Assembly (NCBI GenBank): GCA_050943535.1
Contig: JBMNPJ010000003.1
Coordinates: 233,793 to 297,792 of the forward strand
Direction: 5' to 3'
Source of the DNA: Massiliimalia sp050943535
Lineage (GTDB): Bacteria > Bacillota > Clostridia > Oscillospirales > Ruminococcaceae
Length of the DNA stretch: 64,000 nucleotides
Shown here piece after piece: positions 1-9,347 of the stretch. The notes beneath the pieces are model-generated. The model was not told the origin of the DNA and made no database searches. It was given only the letters and a program-made list of their open reading frames with translations. The position numbers were made by a program, and so were the translations under genes. Each line of letters opens with the position of its first letter. The stretch's first letter is position 1.

Positions 1-675
1 GGACATATTGCGGCAAACTATATATCTAACGGGGTAAAACCTCCTTTTCTTTGTATGGTGATGTCTGGAGGACACAGTCATATTGTAGAAGTAAAATCCT
101 ATACAGAATTTAATATCATCGGCCGTACCCGGGATGATGCTGTAGGCGAAGCTTATGACAAGGCGGCACGGGCACTGGGATTCTGTTATCCAGGAGGGGT
201 GCAGATGGATAAAGCTGCCGGGTTAGGCAACCCGGATGCTTATCGGCTCCCCAAACCGAAAGTAGAAGGTTCCGATTATGATTTCAGCTTTTCTGGCTTG
301 AAAACAGCAGTGCTCAATCTGATTAACCATGCCAAACAAAAGGGAGAAGAAGTCAACGTCAACGATGTGGCGGCTTCTTTCCAGAAAACGGTGTGTGATC
401 TGGTGGCAGATCGCCTGATTCGGGCAGCTAAAGAATTTGGATACGATAAAATCGTTTTGGCTGGCGGCGTCAGTGCCAATTCCGGAATTCGTGCTCGGAT
501 GGAAGCGGAATGTAAAGCCAATGGCTTTACATTATACCTTCCTCCTTTGTGTTACTGCGGTGACAATGCAGCAATGATTGCGGCACAGGGATATTATGAA
601 TGGAAAGATGCAAAAACAGCAGGTATGGATTTAAACGCCACGGCATCTTTACCAATTATTGAAGAGAATTTTTAA
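1..675 (+). CDS. tsaD: tRNA threonylcarbamoyladenosine biosynthesis protein TsaD (3' part)
   Basis: The reading frame is open from base 1, so the gene starts before the window; about 224 C-terminal residues are present. TsaD transfers the threonylcarbamoyl group to A37 of ANN-decoding tRNAs, working with TsaB and TsaE in the cytoplasm. Visible signatures are GHIAANYI at the very start, KAARALGFCYPGG, FSFSGLKTAV and the late CGDNAAMIAAQG segment, all typical of the ASKHA-fold TsaD/Kae1 family. The family is about 335-340 residues, so roughly a third is missing off the edge. An internal ATG at 55 is not a start, because conserved sequence continues upstream of it. Confidence 0.95.
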   Translation, partial: GHIAANYISNGVKPPFLCMVMSGGHSHIVEVKSYTEFNIIGRTRDDAVGEAYDKAARALGFCYPGGVQMDKAAGLGNPDAYRLPKPKVEGSDYDFSFSGLKTAVLNLINHAKQKGEEVNVNDVAASFQKTVCDLVADRLIRAAKEFGYDKIVLAGGVSANSGIRARMEAECKANGFTLYLPPLCYCGDNAAMIAAQGYYEWKDAKTAGMDLNATASLPIIEENF

Positions 676-743
676 GGGATTTCGGTGCAAGCTACAGATT
701 GTCACAAAAATAACAATTATGGAAAAAATTAATATTTTAACTA

Positions 744-772
744 TTGATTTTTTGACAACCCTTTACTATAAT
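744..772 (+). promoter_or_regulatory. Predicted sigma-A promoter for pckG
   Basis: TTGATT (744-749) and TATAAT (767-772) are separated by 17 bp, about 68 bp before the pckG start codon. A second TTGACA at 752-757 overlaps the spacer but has no well-placed -10. Confidence 0.6.
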
Positions 773-839
773 AATATTTGTGAAAAATTTGATTTCTTGA
801 AATTGAATTTTGAGGATAAAAAAGAAAGGGAGATTAGTT

Positions 840-2612
840 ATGTTAACTAACAACAAAAATGTTCTCAACTGGGTTGACGAAATGGTTGCTCTCTGTAAAC
901 CAGACAAAGTTGTTTGGATCGACGGTTCCGAAGAACAGCTGAACGAACTGAGAGAAACTGCTTTCAGCACCGGCGAACTGGAACAATTGAACCAGGAACT
1001 GCTGCCAGGCTGTACTCTGCACAGAACAATTCCTAACGACGTTGCTCGTGTAGAAGCTCGTACTTTCATCTGCTCCAGAAAAGAAGAAGATGCAGGTCCT
1101 ACCAACAACTGGTGTGACCCAAAAGAAATGTATGCAAAACTGACTCCAATGTATGATGGCGTTATGAAAGGCCGTACCATGTATGTAATTCCTTACTCCA
1201 TGGGTCCAATCGGTTCTCCTTTGGCAAAAGTTGGCGTTGAGCTGACCGACTCCATCTATGTTGTACTGAATATGGATATCATGACCCGTGTTGGTACTAA
1301 AGCTTTTGAAAACCTGGGCGACGTTTCCAACGACTTCGTTCGTGGTCTGCACTCTAAAGCTGATATCGATCCGGAAAACCGTTATATCGTTCACTTCCCA
1401 GAAGACAACACAATCTGGTCTATCAACTCCGGTTACGGCGGTAACGTACTGCTGGGTAAAAAATGCTTTGCTCTGCGTATCGCTTCTTACCAGGGTAAAA
1501 ACGAAGGCTGGATGGCTGAACATATGCTGATTTTGGGTATCGAAGATCCTCAGGGCAACGTTACCTACATGTCTGCTGCATTCCCATCTGCTTGCGGTAA
1601 AACCAACCTGGCTATGCTGATCCCACCGGAAGTTTACAAAAAACAGGGTTACAAAGTTTGGACTGTTGGCGATGACATCGCTTGGCTGAAACCTGGTAAA
1701 GATGGCAGACTGTATGCAATCAACCCAGAAAACGGCTTCTTCGGCGTTGCTCCTGGTACCAACGAAAAATCCAACCCGAACGCTCTGGCTACTACCCGTA
1801 AAGGTACCATCTTCACCAACGTTGCTCACAACCTGGACAACAACACTGTTTGGTGGGAAGGCCTGGATAAGAATCCTCCGGAAAATGCAATTGACTGGCA
1901 GGGAAGACCATGGAACGGCAAAACTTCTGAAGAAAAAGGTGCTCATCCAAACTCCAGATTTACCGCTCCTGCTGCAAACTGCCCATGCATCAGCCCTGAA
2001 TTCAACAATCCAGAAGGTGTTCCGATCACCGCTATGATCTTCGGCGGCCGTCGTGCAAAAACTGCTCCGCTGGTATATCAGTCCTTCGACTGGAAACACG
2101 GTGTATTCGTAGGTTCTACCATGGCTTCTGAAACAACCGCAGCTGCTACTGGTGCAGTTGGTGTTGTTCGTCGTGACCCAATGGCTATGCTGCCATTCTG
2201 TGGTTACCACATGGGCGACTACTTTGCTCACTGGCTGGAAATGGGTGAAAAACTGGGCGACAAAGCTCCTAAGATTTTCAACGTTAACTGGTTCAGAACT
2301 GACGATGAAGGTCACTTCATCTGGCCTGGATTCGGTGACAACATGCGTGTCCTGATGTGGATTGCTGCTCGCTGCAAAGGTGAAGTAGATGCTGTTGAAA
2401 CTGCAATCGGTTACGAACCAAAACCAGAAGATATCAATCTGGAAGGTTTGGACATCGATATCGATGTTGTAAAAGGCCTGCTGAATGTAGATAAAGATCT
2501 GTGGAAAGAAGAAGCAAAAGGTATCCGTGAATTCTACGGTAAATTTGGTTCTAAACTGCCTGCAGAACTGATGCATCAGTTGGATGCTCTGGAAGAAAGA
2601 CTGTCTAAATAA
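840..2612 (+). CDS. pckG: Phosphoenolpyruvate carboxykinase (GTP)
   Basis: 590 residues, the usual length of the GTP-dependent class, which is distinct from the roughly 530-residue ATP-dependent enzyme more common in Firmicutes. It interconverts oxaloacetate and PEP with GTP/GDP. The P-loop SACGKTNLAM lies near residues 250-259 and the kinase-2 metal motif GDDIAW near 277. The ATG at 840 is chosen because AGGGAG lies just upstream; an earlier in-frame TTG at 810 would swallow that site. The gene uses a narrow set of codons (GTT, CTG, AAA, GGT, GAA), unlike recD2 or comF nearby, which suggests very high expression. It is monocistronic, with its own promoter and a strong terminator. In such anaerobes it probably runs towards oxaloacetate or balances succinate/propionate routes (inference). 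Confidence 0.97.
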   Translation: MLTNNKNVLNWVDEMVALCKPDKVVWIDGSEEQLNELRETAFSTGELEQLNQELLPGCTLHRTIPNDVARVEARTFICSRKEEDAGPTNNWCDPKEMYAKLTPMYDGVMKGRTMYVIPYSMGPIGSPLAKVGVELTDSIYVVLNMDIMTRVGTKAFENLGDVSNDFVRGLHSKADIDPENRYIVHFPEDNTIWSINSGYGGNVLLGKKCFALRIASYQGKNEGWMAEHMLILGIEDPQGNVTYMSAAFPSACGKTNLAMLIPPEVYKKQGYKVWTVGDDIAWLKPGKDGRLYAINPENGFFGVAPGTNEKSNPNALATTRKGTIFTNVAHNLDNNTVWWEGLDKNPPENAIDWQGRPWNGKTSEEKGAHPNSRFTAPAANCPCISPEFNNPEGVPITAMIFGGRRAKTAPLVYQSFDWKHGVFVGSTMASETTAAATGAVGVVRRDPMAMLPFCGYHMGDYFAHWLEMGEKLGDKAPKIFNVNWFRTDDEGHFIWPGFGDNMRVLMWIAARCKGEVDAVETAIGYEPKPEDINLEGLDIDIDVVKGLLNVDKDLWKEEAKGIREFYGKFGSKLPAELMHQLDALEERLSK

Positions 2613-2642
2613 GTCTGATTTCAGATCGGTTTTATGTAAGAT

Positions 2643-2676
2643 AAAAGGTGCTGTCTTTTAGACAGCACCTTTTTTG
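2643..2676 (+). terminator. Intrinsic terminator after pckG
   Basis: A perfect 12-bp stem (AAAGGTGCTGTC and its complement) with a 5-base loop is followed by a run of T, 30 bp after the pckG stop codon. Confidence 0.9.
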
Positions 2677-2711
2677 CAGTTATGCAAGAAATTGATTTTT
2701 ACAAAGAAAAT

Positions 2712-2740
2712 TTCACCTTTTTTTCAGGAAAACATATACT
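2712..2740 (+). promoter_or_regulatory. Possible promoter for the small membrane-protein gene
   Basis: TTCACC (2712-2717) and TATACT (2735-2740) are spaced by 17 bp, about 40 bp before the TTG start of the next gene. The -35 matches only four of six consensus bases. Confidence 0.4.
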
Positions 2741-2781
2741 GGCGTATAGGTTATCAGAAATGTAAGAAAGGGTGAATAGGT

Positions 2782-3129
2782 TTGGAATTGGTACTTTACA
2801 TTTTTCTGGCGATTTTTTCTGTGTTTGGGGTATTGGATTTAATTCGTTTTTTTGCATTGGCGATCTGGAAATTTCCTGGAGCAGAGCAAAAAGTGGTGTG
2901 TTATCCCTTGTCAGGCGGTGGAGAAACGCTGGAGATGGCAGCCCGGTCTTTGCATCAAAGGGAGACCTGGGAAATCCAACAGGCAAAAGCCATTGTTTTG
3001 GTGGACTGCGGACTGGATGATGAAGGAAAACGGGCAGCAAAGGTTCTTTGTAAAGAGCTTCCCGGATTGGTGTTCTGCCCTCAGGAGGAAGTGCCCCAGC
3101 TGCTGCGGGATTTGTTTGAGTGCCCATAG
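2782..3129 (+). CDS. Small membrane-anchored protein of unknown function
   Basis: 115 residues. Residues 2-26 form one hydrophobic helix, then a charged cytoplasmic-type domain follows with SGGGETLEMAARSL, VLVDCGLDDEGKRAAKVL and CPQEEVPQLL. I do not recognise a named family. The TTG start is supported by AAAGGGTG 8 bases upstream. It sits directly ahead of recD2, but a promoter-like sequence separates them. The alternating strands and helices of the soluble part could be a small alpha/beta domain; no catalytic motif is evident. Confidence 0.7.
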   Translation: MELVLYIFLAIFSVFGVLDLIRFFALAIWKFPGAEQKVVCYPLSGGGETLEMAARSLHQRETWEIQQAKAIVLVDCGLDDEGKRAAKVLCKELPGLVFCPQEEVPQLLRDLFECP

Positions 3130-3130
3130 C

Positions 3131-3159
3131 TTGCGAATTAAAAACCAGTATGGTATCAT
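3131..3159 (+). promoter_or_regulatory. Predicted promoter for recD2
   Basis: TTGCGA (3131-3136) and TATCAT (3154-3159) with a 17-bp spacer, 45 bp upstream of the recD2 start. Confidence 0.5.
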
Positions 3160-3204
3160 AACAATAAAAGAATGTATGTTTGCGGCAGTTAAGGTGAGGA
3201 AGTC

Positions 3205-5415
3205 ATGGAACAACGGGAAATGCAGACGCTGGAAGGCAGCGTAGATGATATTATTTATCACAATGGGGAAAGCGGATTTACAGTTTTGGATTTGGCGTGC
3301 GGAGAGGACCTGCTGTGTGTAGTAGGTTCTTTTCCTGATGTACAGGTGGGGGAAGAACTGGAAGTGACCGGCTATTTTACCACCCACCCCACTTATGGAT
3401 ATCAGTTTAAAGCAGAAGTATATACCCAAAAAATGCCGGCTACTGCCAGTGCAATTCGAAAGTATCTGGCTTCTGGCGTAGTAAAGGGGATCGGTCCAAA
3501 ACTGGCACAGCGGATTGTGGAGCATTTTGCCGATGATACCTTGGCGGTAATTGAGGAAAATCCTCAGCGGCTGGCAGAAGTGCGGGGAATTACAGTAAAA
3601 CGGGCAGAAGAATTGGCGGAGGAATTTCGGCAGGTGTTTGGGGTGCGCAGTTTGATGCTCTTTTTGTCCCGGTTTTCCATTACACCTGCTCAGGTAGTGA
3701 AAGTATGGAAAAAGTGGGGCGTGCTGGCCATGGAAGTGATTAAAGCAAACCCCTATGTACTGTGCAGTACCGCTTTTCAAATTCCCTTTGAAATTACCGA
3801 TCAGATTGCCGACAGCCTGGGACTGCCCAAGGACAGTTATAACCGAATGTTGGCGGGTGTGGTACATATTTTGATGTACAACATGAATAATGGGCATACC
3901 TGTTCCCCTAGAAAACGGCTGATTCCCATGGCGGAAAAGCTTTTGGGGCTGGATGGACAGGCTATTTCCGATATGATTGATGAAATGATTGCACAAAAAG
4001 ATCTGGTGGAAGTAAAAAAGAAACAGAATTACCTGGCACTGCCGGATCTTTATGAGGCAGAACGGTATATTGCCAATCGGGTTACGCTGATGGTCAGTGT
4101 TCCTCAGGAACAGTCAGGGGATATTGATTTTGTCATTCGGCAGATTGAACAGGAAAATGGAATCACCTATGAAGAACTTCAGAAAAAGGCAATTCGGGAA
4201 GCGGTGATCAGCGATATTTTTATTTTAACCGGCGGTCCGGGAACCGGGAAAACCACTACCCTCAATGCCATTATTGACGTGATGGAATATCAGGGAAAAA
4301 GCATTTCCATTGCAGCGCCTACAGGAAGAGCTGCCAAACGGATCAGTGAAGTTACTGGCCGAGAGGCAAAAACAATCCATCGTCTGCTGGAAGTGGAATT
4401 TGTGGAAGGAAATCTTCGCTTTTCCAAAAACGAGCAGGAACCTTTGGAAAGTGATGTGATTGTCATTGATGAAATGTCCATGGTGGATGCTATGCTGTTT
4501 GATTCGCTGCTTCGGGCGGCAAAACCCAGCTGTAAATTGATTTTGGTAGGCGACTATAATCAGCTGCCTTCTGTAGGAGCGGGAAATGTGCTTCATGATT
4601 TACTGGACTGCGGCATTATTCCCACTGTCCGGCTGGAGCAGGTATTCCGCCAGGCGGCGCAAAGCCTGATTGTCACCAATGCTCACCGGATTGTACAGGG
4701 AGAAATGCCCCAGTTAAAACGCACAGACGGCGATTTCTTTTTTCTACGCCGCCAAAATGCAGCTATGGCAGCTCAGACTGTTCGGGACTTGGTTTGCCGG
4801 CGGCTTCCTGCCAGTTATGGATATTCTCCTACAGCTGATATTCAGGTAATCTGTCCTCAGCGAAAGGGAGAACTGGGCGTGGTGGAACTCAACCGCCAAC
4901 TGCAGCAGGAACTGAATCCTCCGGAAAATGGAAAGGTGGAATTTAAATCCATGTTTTACACCTTCCGTACCGGGGACAAGGTAATGCAGATCAAAAATAA
5001 CTATGATATTGAATGGACCAGAGGAAATGAAAAAGGTGCCGGAATTTTCAATGGGGATATTGGAACCATTCAATTGGTGGACCGAGGTTCTCAAACCCTT
5101 GCCATTGACTTTGAGGACCGGATCGCCTACTATAGCTTTGAAATGGCAAACGAGTTGGAACTTGCGTATGCGGTGACTGTTCATAAAAGCCAGGGTAACG
5201 AATTTGAAGCAGTGGTTATGCCGGTGATGGGTGGATATGATAAACTGTACTACCGAAATCTTTTGTATACTGCCATTACACGGGCGAAAAAAACGCTGAT
5301 CTTGGTAGGACGTGAAGAACGGATTCAGTTTATGGTAGAAAACAACCTGAAAAACCGGCGGTTTACCAATCTGCGCTTTTTGCTGGAAGAATTAAACGGA
5401 GATATTATGTTCTGA
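3205..5415 (+). CDS. recD2: ATP-dependent RecD2-type DNA helicase
   Basis: 736 residues, the normal size for RecD2, a 5'-3' SF1B helicase of bacteria lacking RecBC partners. The N-terminal OB-like region (VVGSFPDVQVGEELEVTGYF) is followed by helix-hairpin-helix units (GIGPKLAQRIVEHF near residues 95-108). Walker A GGPGTGKTTT lies near 343-352 and the Walker B motif VIDEMSMVD near 419-427. The C-terminal UvrD-like part ends with VTVHKSQGNEFE and YTAITRAKK. It acts in DNA repair, recombination and replication-fork maintenance. The ATG follows AAGGTGAGG. comF begins 13 bp after the stop, so the two are probably co-transcribed. Confidence 0.96.
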   Translation: MEQREMQTLEGSVDDIIYHNGESGFTVLDLACGEDLLCVVGSFPDVQVGEELEVTGYFTTHPTYGYQFKAEVYTQKMPATASAIRKYLASGVVKGIGPKLAQRIVEHFADDTLAVIEENPQRLAEVRGITVKRAEELAEEFRQVFGVRSLMLFLSRFSITPAQVVKVWKKWGVLAMEVIKANPYVLCSTAFQIPFEITDQIADSLGLPKDSYNRMLAGVVHILMYNMNNGHTCSPRKRLIPMAEKLLGLDGQAISDMIDEMIAQKDLVEVKKKQNYLALPDLYEAERYIANRVTLMVSVPQEQSGDIDFVIRQIEQENGITYEELQKKAIREAVISDIFILTGGPGTGKTTTLNAIIDVMEYQGKSISIAAPTGRAAKRISEVTGREAKTIHRLLEVEFVEGNLRFSKNEQEPLESDVIVIDEMSMVDAMLFDSLLRAAKPSCKLILVGDYNQLPSVGAGNVLHDLLDCGIIPTVRLEQVFRQAAQSLIVTNAHRIVQGEMPQLKRTDGDFFFLRRQNAAMAAQTVRDLVCRRLPASYGYSPTADIQVICPQRKGELGVVELNRQLQQELNPPENGKVEFKSMFYTFRTGDKVMQIKNNYDIEWTRGNEKGAGIFNGDIGTIQLVDRGSQTLAIDFEDRIAYYSFEMANELELAYAVTVHKSQGNEFEAVVMPVMGGYDKLYYRNLLYTAITRAKKTLILVGREERIQFMVENNLKNRRFTNLRFLLEELNGDIMF

Positions 5416-5428
5416 TGGAGGAAACAAT

Positions 5429-6184
5429 ATGGGATCCTTTTGGAAAACATTCTTTCGTTATCTGAGGCACATGGTTTTGCCGGAACGCTGTCCTTTCTGC
5501 GGCGAGGTGATGGAGTTTGGAAGACATTGCTGTAAACGCTGTGAGTCCCAAATTACATACTTTCCGGGGGATATTTGTGCGTTGTGCTTTCAGCGGTCCT
5601 GTATCTGCGGACACAAAGTACCGGGGTTTCATCATGCTTTTGCGGCATTTGTCTATGACGGACTGGCAAAACAATCGGTCCATATGATGAAGTTTAGGCA
5701 GGGAAAAGGAAATGGAGAGCATTTGGCCTGGTATTTGGCTCAGGTGATTCAAAGACATCCTGAGTTTTCCAAAATCCAAGGAATTTGTTTTATGCCCATG
5801 TCTGCTAAGAAGCGGAGAAAACGGGGATACAATCAGGCAGAGGTTTTGGCTAAACATTTATCCCAGTATCTGCATATCCCGGTTTACCCGGCACTAAAAA
5901 CCCTTCGGGAAACCCAAACCCAGCATGAACTTTCTGCAGCGGAGCGAAAACAAAATCTGCGGGGAGCTTATGGATTTCATTCCGATTGCCCGCCGTTACC
6001 GGAAACGGTGTTGCTGGTGGATGATGTGATTACCACGGGAACCAGTATGTATGAAGGGGGCAGAGTTCTTTTATCAGCAGGAGCCAAACGGGTGATTCCT
6101 GCGGCAGTCTGTCGGGTGAAAAAAGGAATCGAACAGGCGGATAATAATTTTTTACCAAATCCCTCTGTCTTTCATGAGAAATAA
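5429..6184 (+). CDS. comF: ComF family phosphoribosyltransferase-like protein
   Basis: 251 residues. The N-terminus carries two zinc-binding cysteine groups (CPFCGEV, CCKRC, then CALCFQRSCIC), and the C-terminal type I phosphoribosyltransferase motif LLVDDVITTGTS lies near residues 194-205. ComF is needed for uptake of single-stranded DNA in natural transformation, where it works with the ComFA helicase and DprA. GGAGGAAAC lies 6 bases before the ATG. The gene lies 13 bp behind recD2. No comFA is present in this window, which is common in Clostridia, where comF is often an orphan. Confidence 0.93.
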   Translation: MGSFWKTFFRYLRHMVLPERCPFCGEVMEFGRHCCKRCESQITYFPGDICALCFQRSCICGHKVPGFHHAFAAFVYDGLAKQSVHMMKFRQGKGNGEHLAWYLAQVIQRHPEFSKIQGICFMPMSAKKRRKRGYNQAEVLAKHLSQYLHIPVYPALKTLRETQTQHELSAAERKQNLRGAYGFHSDCPPLPETVLLVDDVITTGTSMYEGGRVLLSAGAKRVIPAAVCRVKKGIEQADNNFLPNPSVFHEK

Positions 6185-6215
6185 CGGTCTTTCCGTAGAA
6201 GATGATGGGGAAAGG

Positions 6216-6244
6216 TTGCCTAATTGTTTTTTTTGTGATAATAT
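6216..6244 (+). promoter_or_regulatory. Predicted promoter for the mreB-like/asnS unit
   Basis: TTGCCT (6216-6221) and TAATAT (6239-6244) with 17 bp between them, in the 122-bp gap after comF. Confidence 0.45.
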
Positions 6245-6306
6245 GGAAAAGTATAAAGGCTTTTAGCCGATTCAAATAAATTGGAAACAAATAGGGAGGT
6301 TTCTCA

Positions 6307-7320
6307 ATGGCAACCTTTGATATTGGGATTGATTTAGGTACCACGAAAATCATTATATATCGCAGCGACAGCGGAATTGCGCTGAATGAACCGTCTATTG
6401 TGGCGTACAGCGCCCGGGATGGCAAAGTAGTTGCTGTAGGGAATGAAGCCTATGCCATGTTGGGTAAGACTCCGAAACATATTGTGGCAGAGCGCCCTTT
6501 GAAAGACGGCGTCATTTCCAATCATAAACTGTGTGAGCTGATGATTAAAGAATATATCAAACGGGTTTGTAATAGCTTTTTCATTAAACCCCGGATTATT
6601 CTTTGTATTCCTTCTATTACTACAGATGTGGAACGCCGCGCAGTGGTAGAAGCTGCTTTGGCTGCCGGCGCCAGAAAGGTATACCTGATTGAAGAGCCAA
6701 TTGCTGCGGCAATTGGAGCGGGTATTGACATCCGTCAGGCAAACGGAAACCTGATTGTGGATATTGGCGGAGGAACTACCGATGTCGCAGTCATTTCCCT
6801 GAATGGAGTTGTATGCCATGAATCCATCCGGGTAGCAGGCAATTTGATTGACGAAGAAATCATTAAATATTTTGCGCTGAATTACAAGCTGTCTATTGGT
6901 CAGCGGATGGCGGAAAATATTAAAAAACAGGTTGGATGCGTTTATGAACCTAATCCGGAAAATAAGACCTTTGTAAAAGGCCGAAATCTGCTGACTGGTT
7001 ATCCTCAGCAGGTTGAAATTGATGAAACCACCCTTTATGAATGTATCCTGGCTTGTGTGGATAAAATTATACTGGCGATTCGCCAGGTATTGGAACGGAC
7101 TCCGCCGGAACTGATTGGGGATATCTATGAAAATGGGATTGTCCTGACAGGGGGAGGAGCTTTGATTGGCGGAATTGCTCCGCTGATTCGTTCTCATATT
7201 AAGATTCCGGTTCGTGTAGCAGAAGAACCAATTGAAGCGGTTTCCATTGGAACAGGAAAGGCGTTTGACTATATTGATCTGCTTCAGGACGGATTTATTA
7301 ATGCCAGCACCTATCACTGA
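6307..7320 (+). CDS. MreB/Mbl-like rod-shape actin homologue
   Basis: 337 residues, matching the MreB family (about 335-345). Actin-fold phosphate-binding loops are clear: DIGIDLGTTK at residues 5-14, VDIGGGTTDVAV near 155-166, and the adenosine motif LTGGGALIGG near 280-289. Such proteins polymerise under the membrane and steer cell-wall synthesis in rod-shaped cells. It is not next to mreC/mreD, so it is probably an additional paralogue (Mbl or MreBH type). The ATG is preceded by AGGGAGGT. asnS starts 45 bp downstream on the same strand. Confidence 0.9.
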   Translation: MATFDIGIDLGTTKIIIYRSDSGIALNEPSIVAYSARDGKVVAVGNEAYAMLGKTPKHIVAERPLKDGVISNHKLCELMIKEYIKRVCNSFFIKPRIILCIPSITTDVERRAVVEAALAAGARKVYLIEEPIAAAIGAGIDIRQANGNLIVDIGGGTTDVAVISLNGVVCHESIRVAGNLIDEEIIKYFALNYKLSIGQRMAENIKKQVGCVYEPNPENKTFVKGRNLLTGYPQQVEIDETTLYECILACVDKIILAIRQVLERTPPELIGDIYENGIVLTGGGALIGGIAPLIRSHIKIPVRVAEEPIEAVSIGTGKAFDYIDLLQDGFINASTYH

Positions 7321-7365
7321 TTGGCAAAAAAGAGTTTGGATTTTATTTTTAGGAGAGAAAAGAAT

Positions 7366-8760
7366 ATGCAGAGACTTGAAATCAAAAAGCTGTTTTCCGA
7401 TGCGGCCAGCTATGAAAACAAGACCGTTACGGTATGCGGCTGGGTAAAAACCATTCGTGACTCCAAAGCGCTGGGCTTTATTGAATTGAATGACGGAAGC
7501 GGTTTTCAGAATTTGCAGATCGTTTTTGAAGACAGCAAAATCGATAACTTTAAAGAAGTGTGCAAATACAATGTGGGAAGTGCTTTGATTGTTACCGGTC
7601 AGGTTCTGCTGACACCGGGCGCAAAACAGCCTTTGGAAATCCATGCTTCTGAAATTGTGCTGGAAGGAGCTTCTACTGCAGACTATCCTTTGCAGAAAAA
7701 ACGCCACAGCCTGGAATTTTTGCGCAGCATTGCTCATCTGCGTCCTCGTACCAACACCTTTAATGCGGTGTTCCGGGTGCGCTCTGTAGCGGCATATGCA
7801 ATCCATAAGTTTTTCCAGGAACGGGGATTTGTTTATGCTCATACCCCGCTGATCACTGCAAGTGACTGTGAAGGTGCTGGAGAAATGTTCCATGTAACTT
7901 CTTTGGATTTAAATAATCTGCCGAAAACAGAAGACGGCGAAATTGATTACAGCCAGGACTTCTTTGGCAAACACACCAGCTTAACTGTATCCGGTCAGCT
8001 GGAAGGGGAATGTATGGCAATGGCATTTGGCAACATCTATACCTTTGGCCCTACTTTTCGTGCAGAACGTTCCAACACTGCCCGTCATGCTGCAGAATTC
8101 TGGATGATTGAACCAGAAATCGCATTTGCAGATTTAAACGATGTTATGGATTTGGCTCGAGATATGATCCAGTTTGTACTGGCTTATGTTATGGAACAGT
8201 GTCCGGAAGAAATGAAGTTCTTCAATAACTTCTATGACAAAGGCTTGATTGAACGTCTGAACGCCCTGATTCATTCTGATTTTGCTCATGTTACCTATAC
8301 TGATGCAGTAAAAATCTTGGAAGAACACAAGGACGAATTTGAATATCCAGTTTACTGGGGCTGTGATCTGCAGACCGAACACGAACGTTATCTCACCGAA
8401 AAAGTGTTCAAACAGCCAGTATTTGTAACGGACTATCCGAAAGAAATCAAAGCATTCTACATGCGTCTGAATGATGACAACAAGACTGTTGCAGCAGTAG
8501 ATATGCTGGTTCCTGGTGTTGGCGAAATCATCGGCGGAAGCCAGCGTGAAGAACGCCTGGATGTACTGGAAGCCAGAATTAAAGAACTGGGTATGGATCC
8601 AGCAGATTATTCCTGGTATTTGGATCTGCGTCGTTACGGCGGCACCAAACACGGCGGCTTTGGTCTTGGATTTGAACGTCTGATTATGTACATCACTGGA
8701 GTAGCAAACATCCGTGACGTATTGCCGTTCCCAAGAACAACTGGAAGTGCAGAATATTAA
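7366..8760 (+). CDS. asnS: Asparaginyl-tRNA synthetase
   Basis: 464 residues. The N-terminal OB-fold anticodon-binding domain begins VTVCGWVKTIRDSK, and the class II catalytic core shows motif 2 FRAERSNTARHAAEF with motif 3 GFGLGFERLIMYI near the C-terminus. Asn-type rather than Asp-type is indicated by length and by the FFxKxxSLTVSGQLEGE segment. The ATG at 7366 follows AGGAGAG at normal spacing; an upstream in-frame TTG at 7321 abuts the mreB-like stop and lacks a site. It is probably transcribed with the mreB-like gene and ends at the terminator at 8778. Confidence 0.96.
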   Translation: MQRLEIKKLFSDAASYENKTVTVCGWVKTIRDSKALGFIELNDGSGFQNLQIVFEDSKIDNFKEVCKYNVGSALIVTGQVLLTPGAKQPLEIHASEIVLEGASTADYPLQKKRHSLEFLRSIAHLRPRTNTFNAVFRVRSVAAYAIHKFFQERGFVYAHTPLITASDCEGAGEMFHVTSLDLNNLPKTEDGEIDYSQDFFGKHTSLTVSGQLEGECMAMAFGNIYTFGPTFRAERSNTARHAAEFWMIEPEIAFADLNDVMDLARDMIQFVLAYVMEQCPEEMKFFNNFYDKGLIERLNALIHSDFAHVTYTDAVKILEEHKDEFEYPVYWGCDLQTEHERYLTEKVFKQPVFVTDYPKEIKAFYMRLNDDNKTVAAVDMLVPGVGEIIGGSQREERLDVLEARIKELGMDPADYSWYLDLRRYGGTKHGGFGLGFERLIMYITGVANIRDVLPFPRTTGSAEY

Positions 8761-8777
8761 TTTTATTGGATTATGGA

Positions 8778-8810
8778 GGGGGCTGTTTTATAACAGCCCC
8801 TTTCGTTTGT
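8778..8810 (+). terminator. Intrinsic terminator after asnS
   Basis: GGGGCTGTT pairs with AACAGCCCC around a short TTTAT-type loop and is followed by TTTCGTTT. Confidence 0.8.
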
Positions 8811-8985
8811 CAATGCGGGCAGTTCCTGCCACCTGGTGGGCGGGTAGCGCCCGCTGGCAAAGACGCTACGCTCGTATTTTGCCAGCTGAGTGCAAATTTC
8901 CTAATATTTTTGCTCTACTAACAGAGTATGCGCCGTAGGCGGTTGGTACCGGGCACTGCCCGGTTTGTGAGAAATTGGTGAGGAT
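8811..8985 (+). repeat. GC-rich hairpin-dense intergenic element
   Basis: This stretch is richer in G and C than its AT-rich surroundings and holds several stems. GCTGGCAAA (about 8858) pairs with TTTGCCAGC (about 8878-8886), and CCGGGC-ACT-GCCCGG forms a tight hairpin near 8950-8965. A related GGGCAGTGCCC core recurs at about 43208 in another intergenic space. No open frame of note crosses it. It resembles a small dispersed structured repeat, but I cannot name a family. Confidence 0.4.
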
Positions 8986-9347
8986 AAGACAAGCAATTTT
9001 GATATAAAAATTATGCAAATAAAATGAAATGAAAACCAAAAATAAAAGTATCAACCATTGGATAAAAAGGGTATATTATTTAAAGTTATACCAAAATTTT
9101 AAAATAGCTTTTGGGAGAATAACGGTTATTTGTAAACTCCTGTAAGATTTATACAATCTTTTTTTGAATCGGTATAAAAAATTTGTCGCCCATTTTTTGC
9201 AGGAATTAAAAAACAAACTTGCAAAATTACATATAATATAGTACAATAAGAAATACAACAGTGTATGGCGGAATGCTCCCTGTTTCCTGTAGCGGTTGCG
9301 TTGGATGGGAGATTACCATAGAGATAAGATGATTACAGGAGGCCGTT
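8986..9347. other. AT-rich intergenic region before the aminotransferase gene
   Basis: No coding frame or known RNA is recognised. A TATAAT at 9232-9237 is the likely -10 for the next gene, but no convincing -35 is seen. The remaining 100 bp would be the 5' leader, ending in the ribosome binding site ACAGGAGG. Confidence 0.4.

Noticed and set aside
843..2576. 577-codon open frame on the minus strand opposite pckG
   Set aside because: It is a by-product of the strongly biased codon use of pckG; no ribosome binding site or recognisable domain.
6334..7893. 519-codon minus-strand frame across the mreB-like gene and asnS
   Set aside because: It spans two clear genes on the other strand and has a low-complexity translation without domains.
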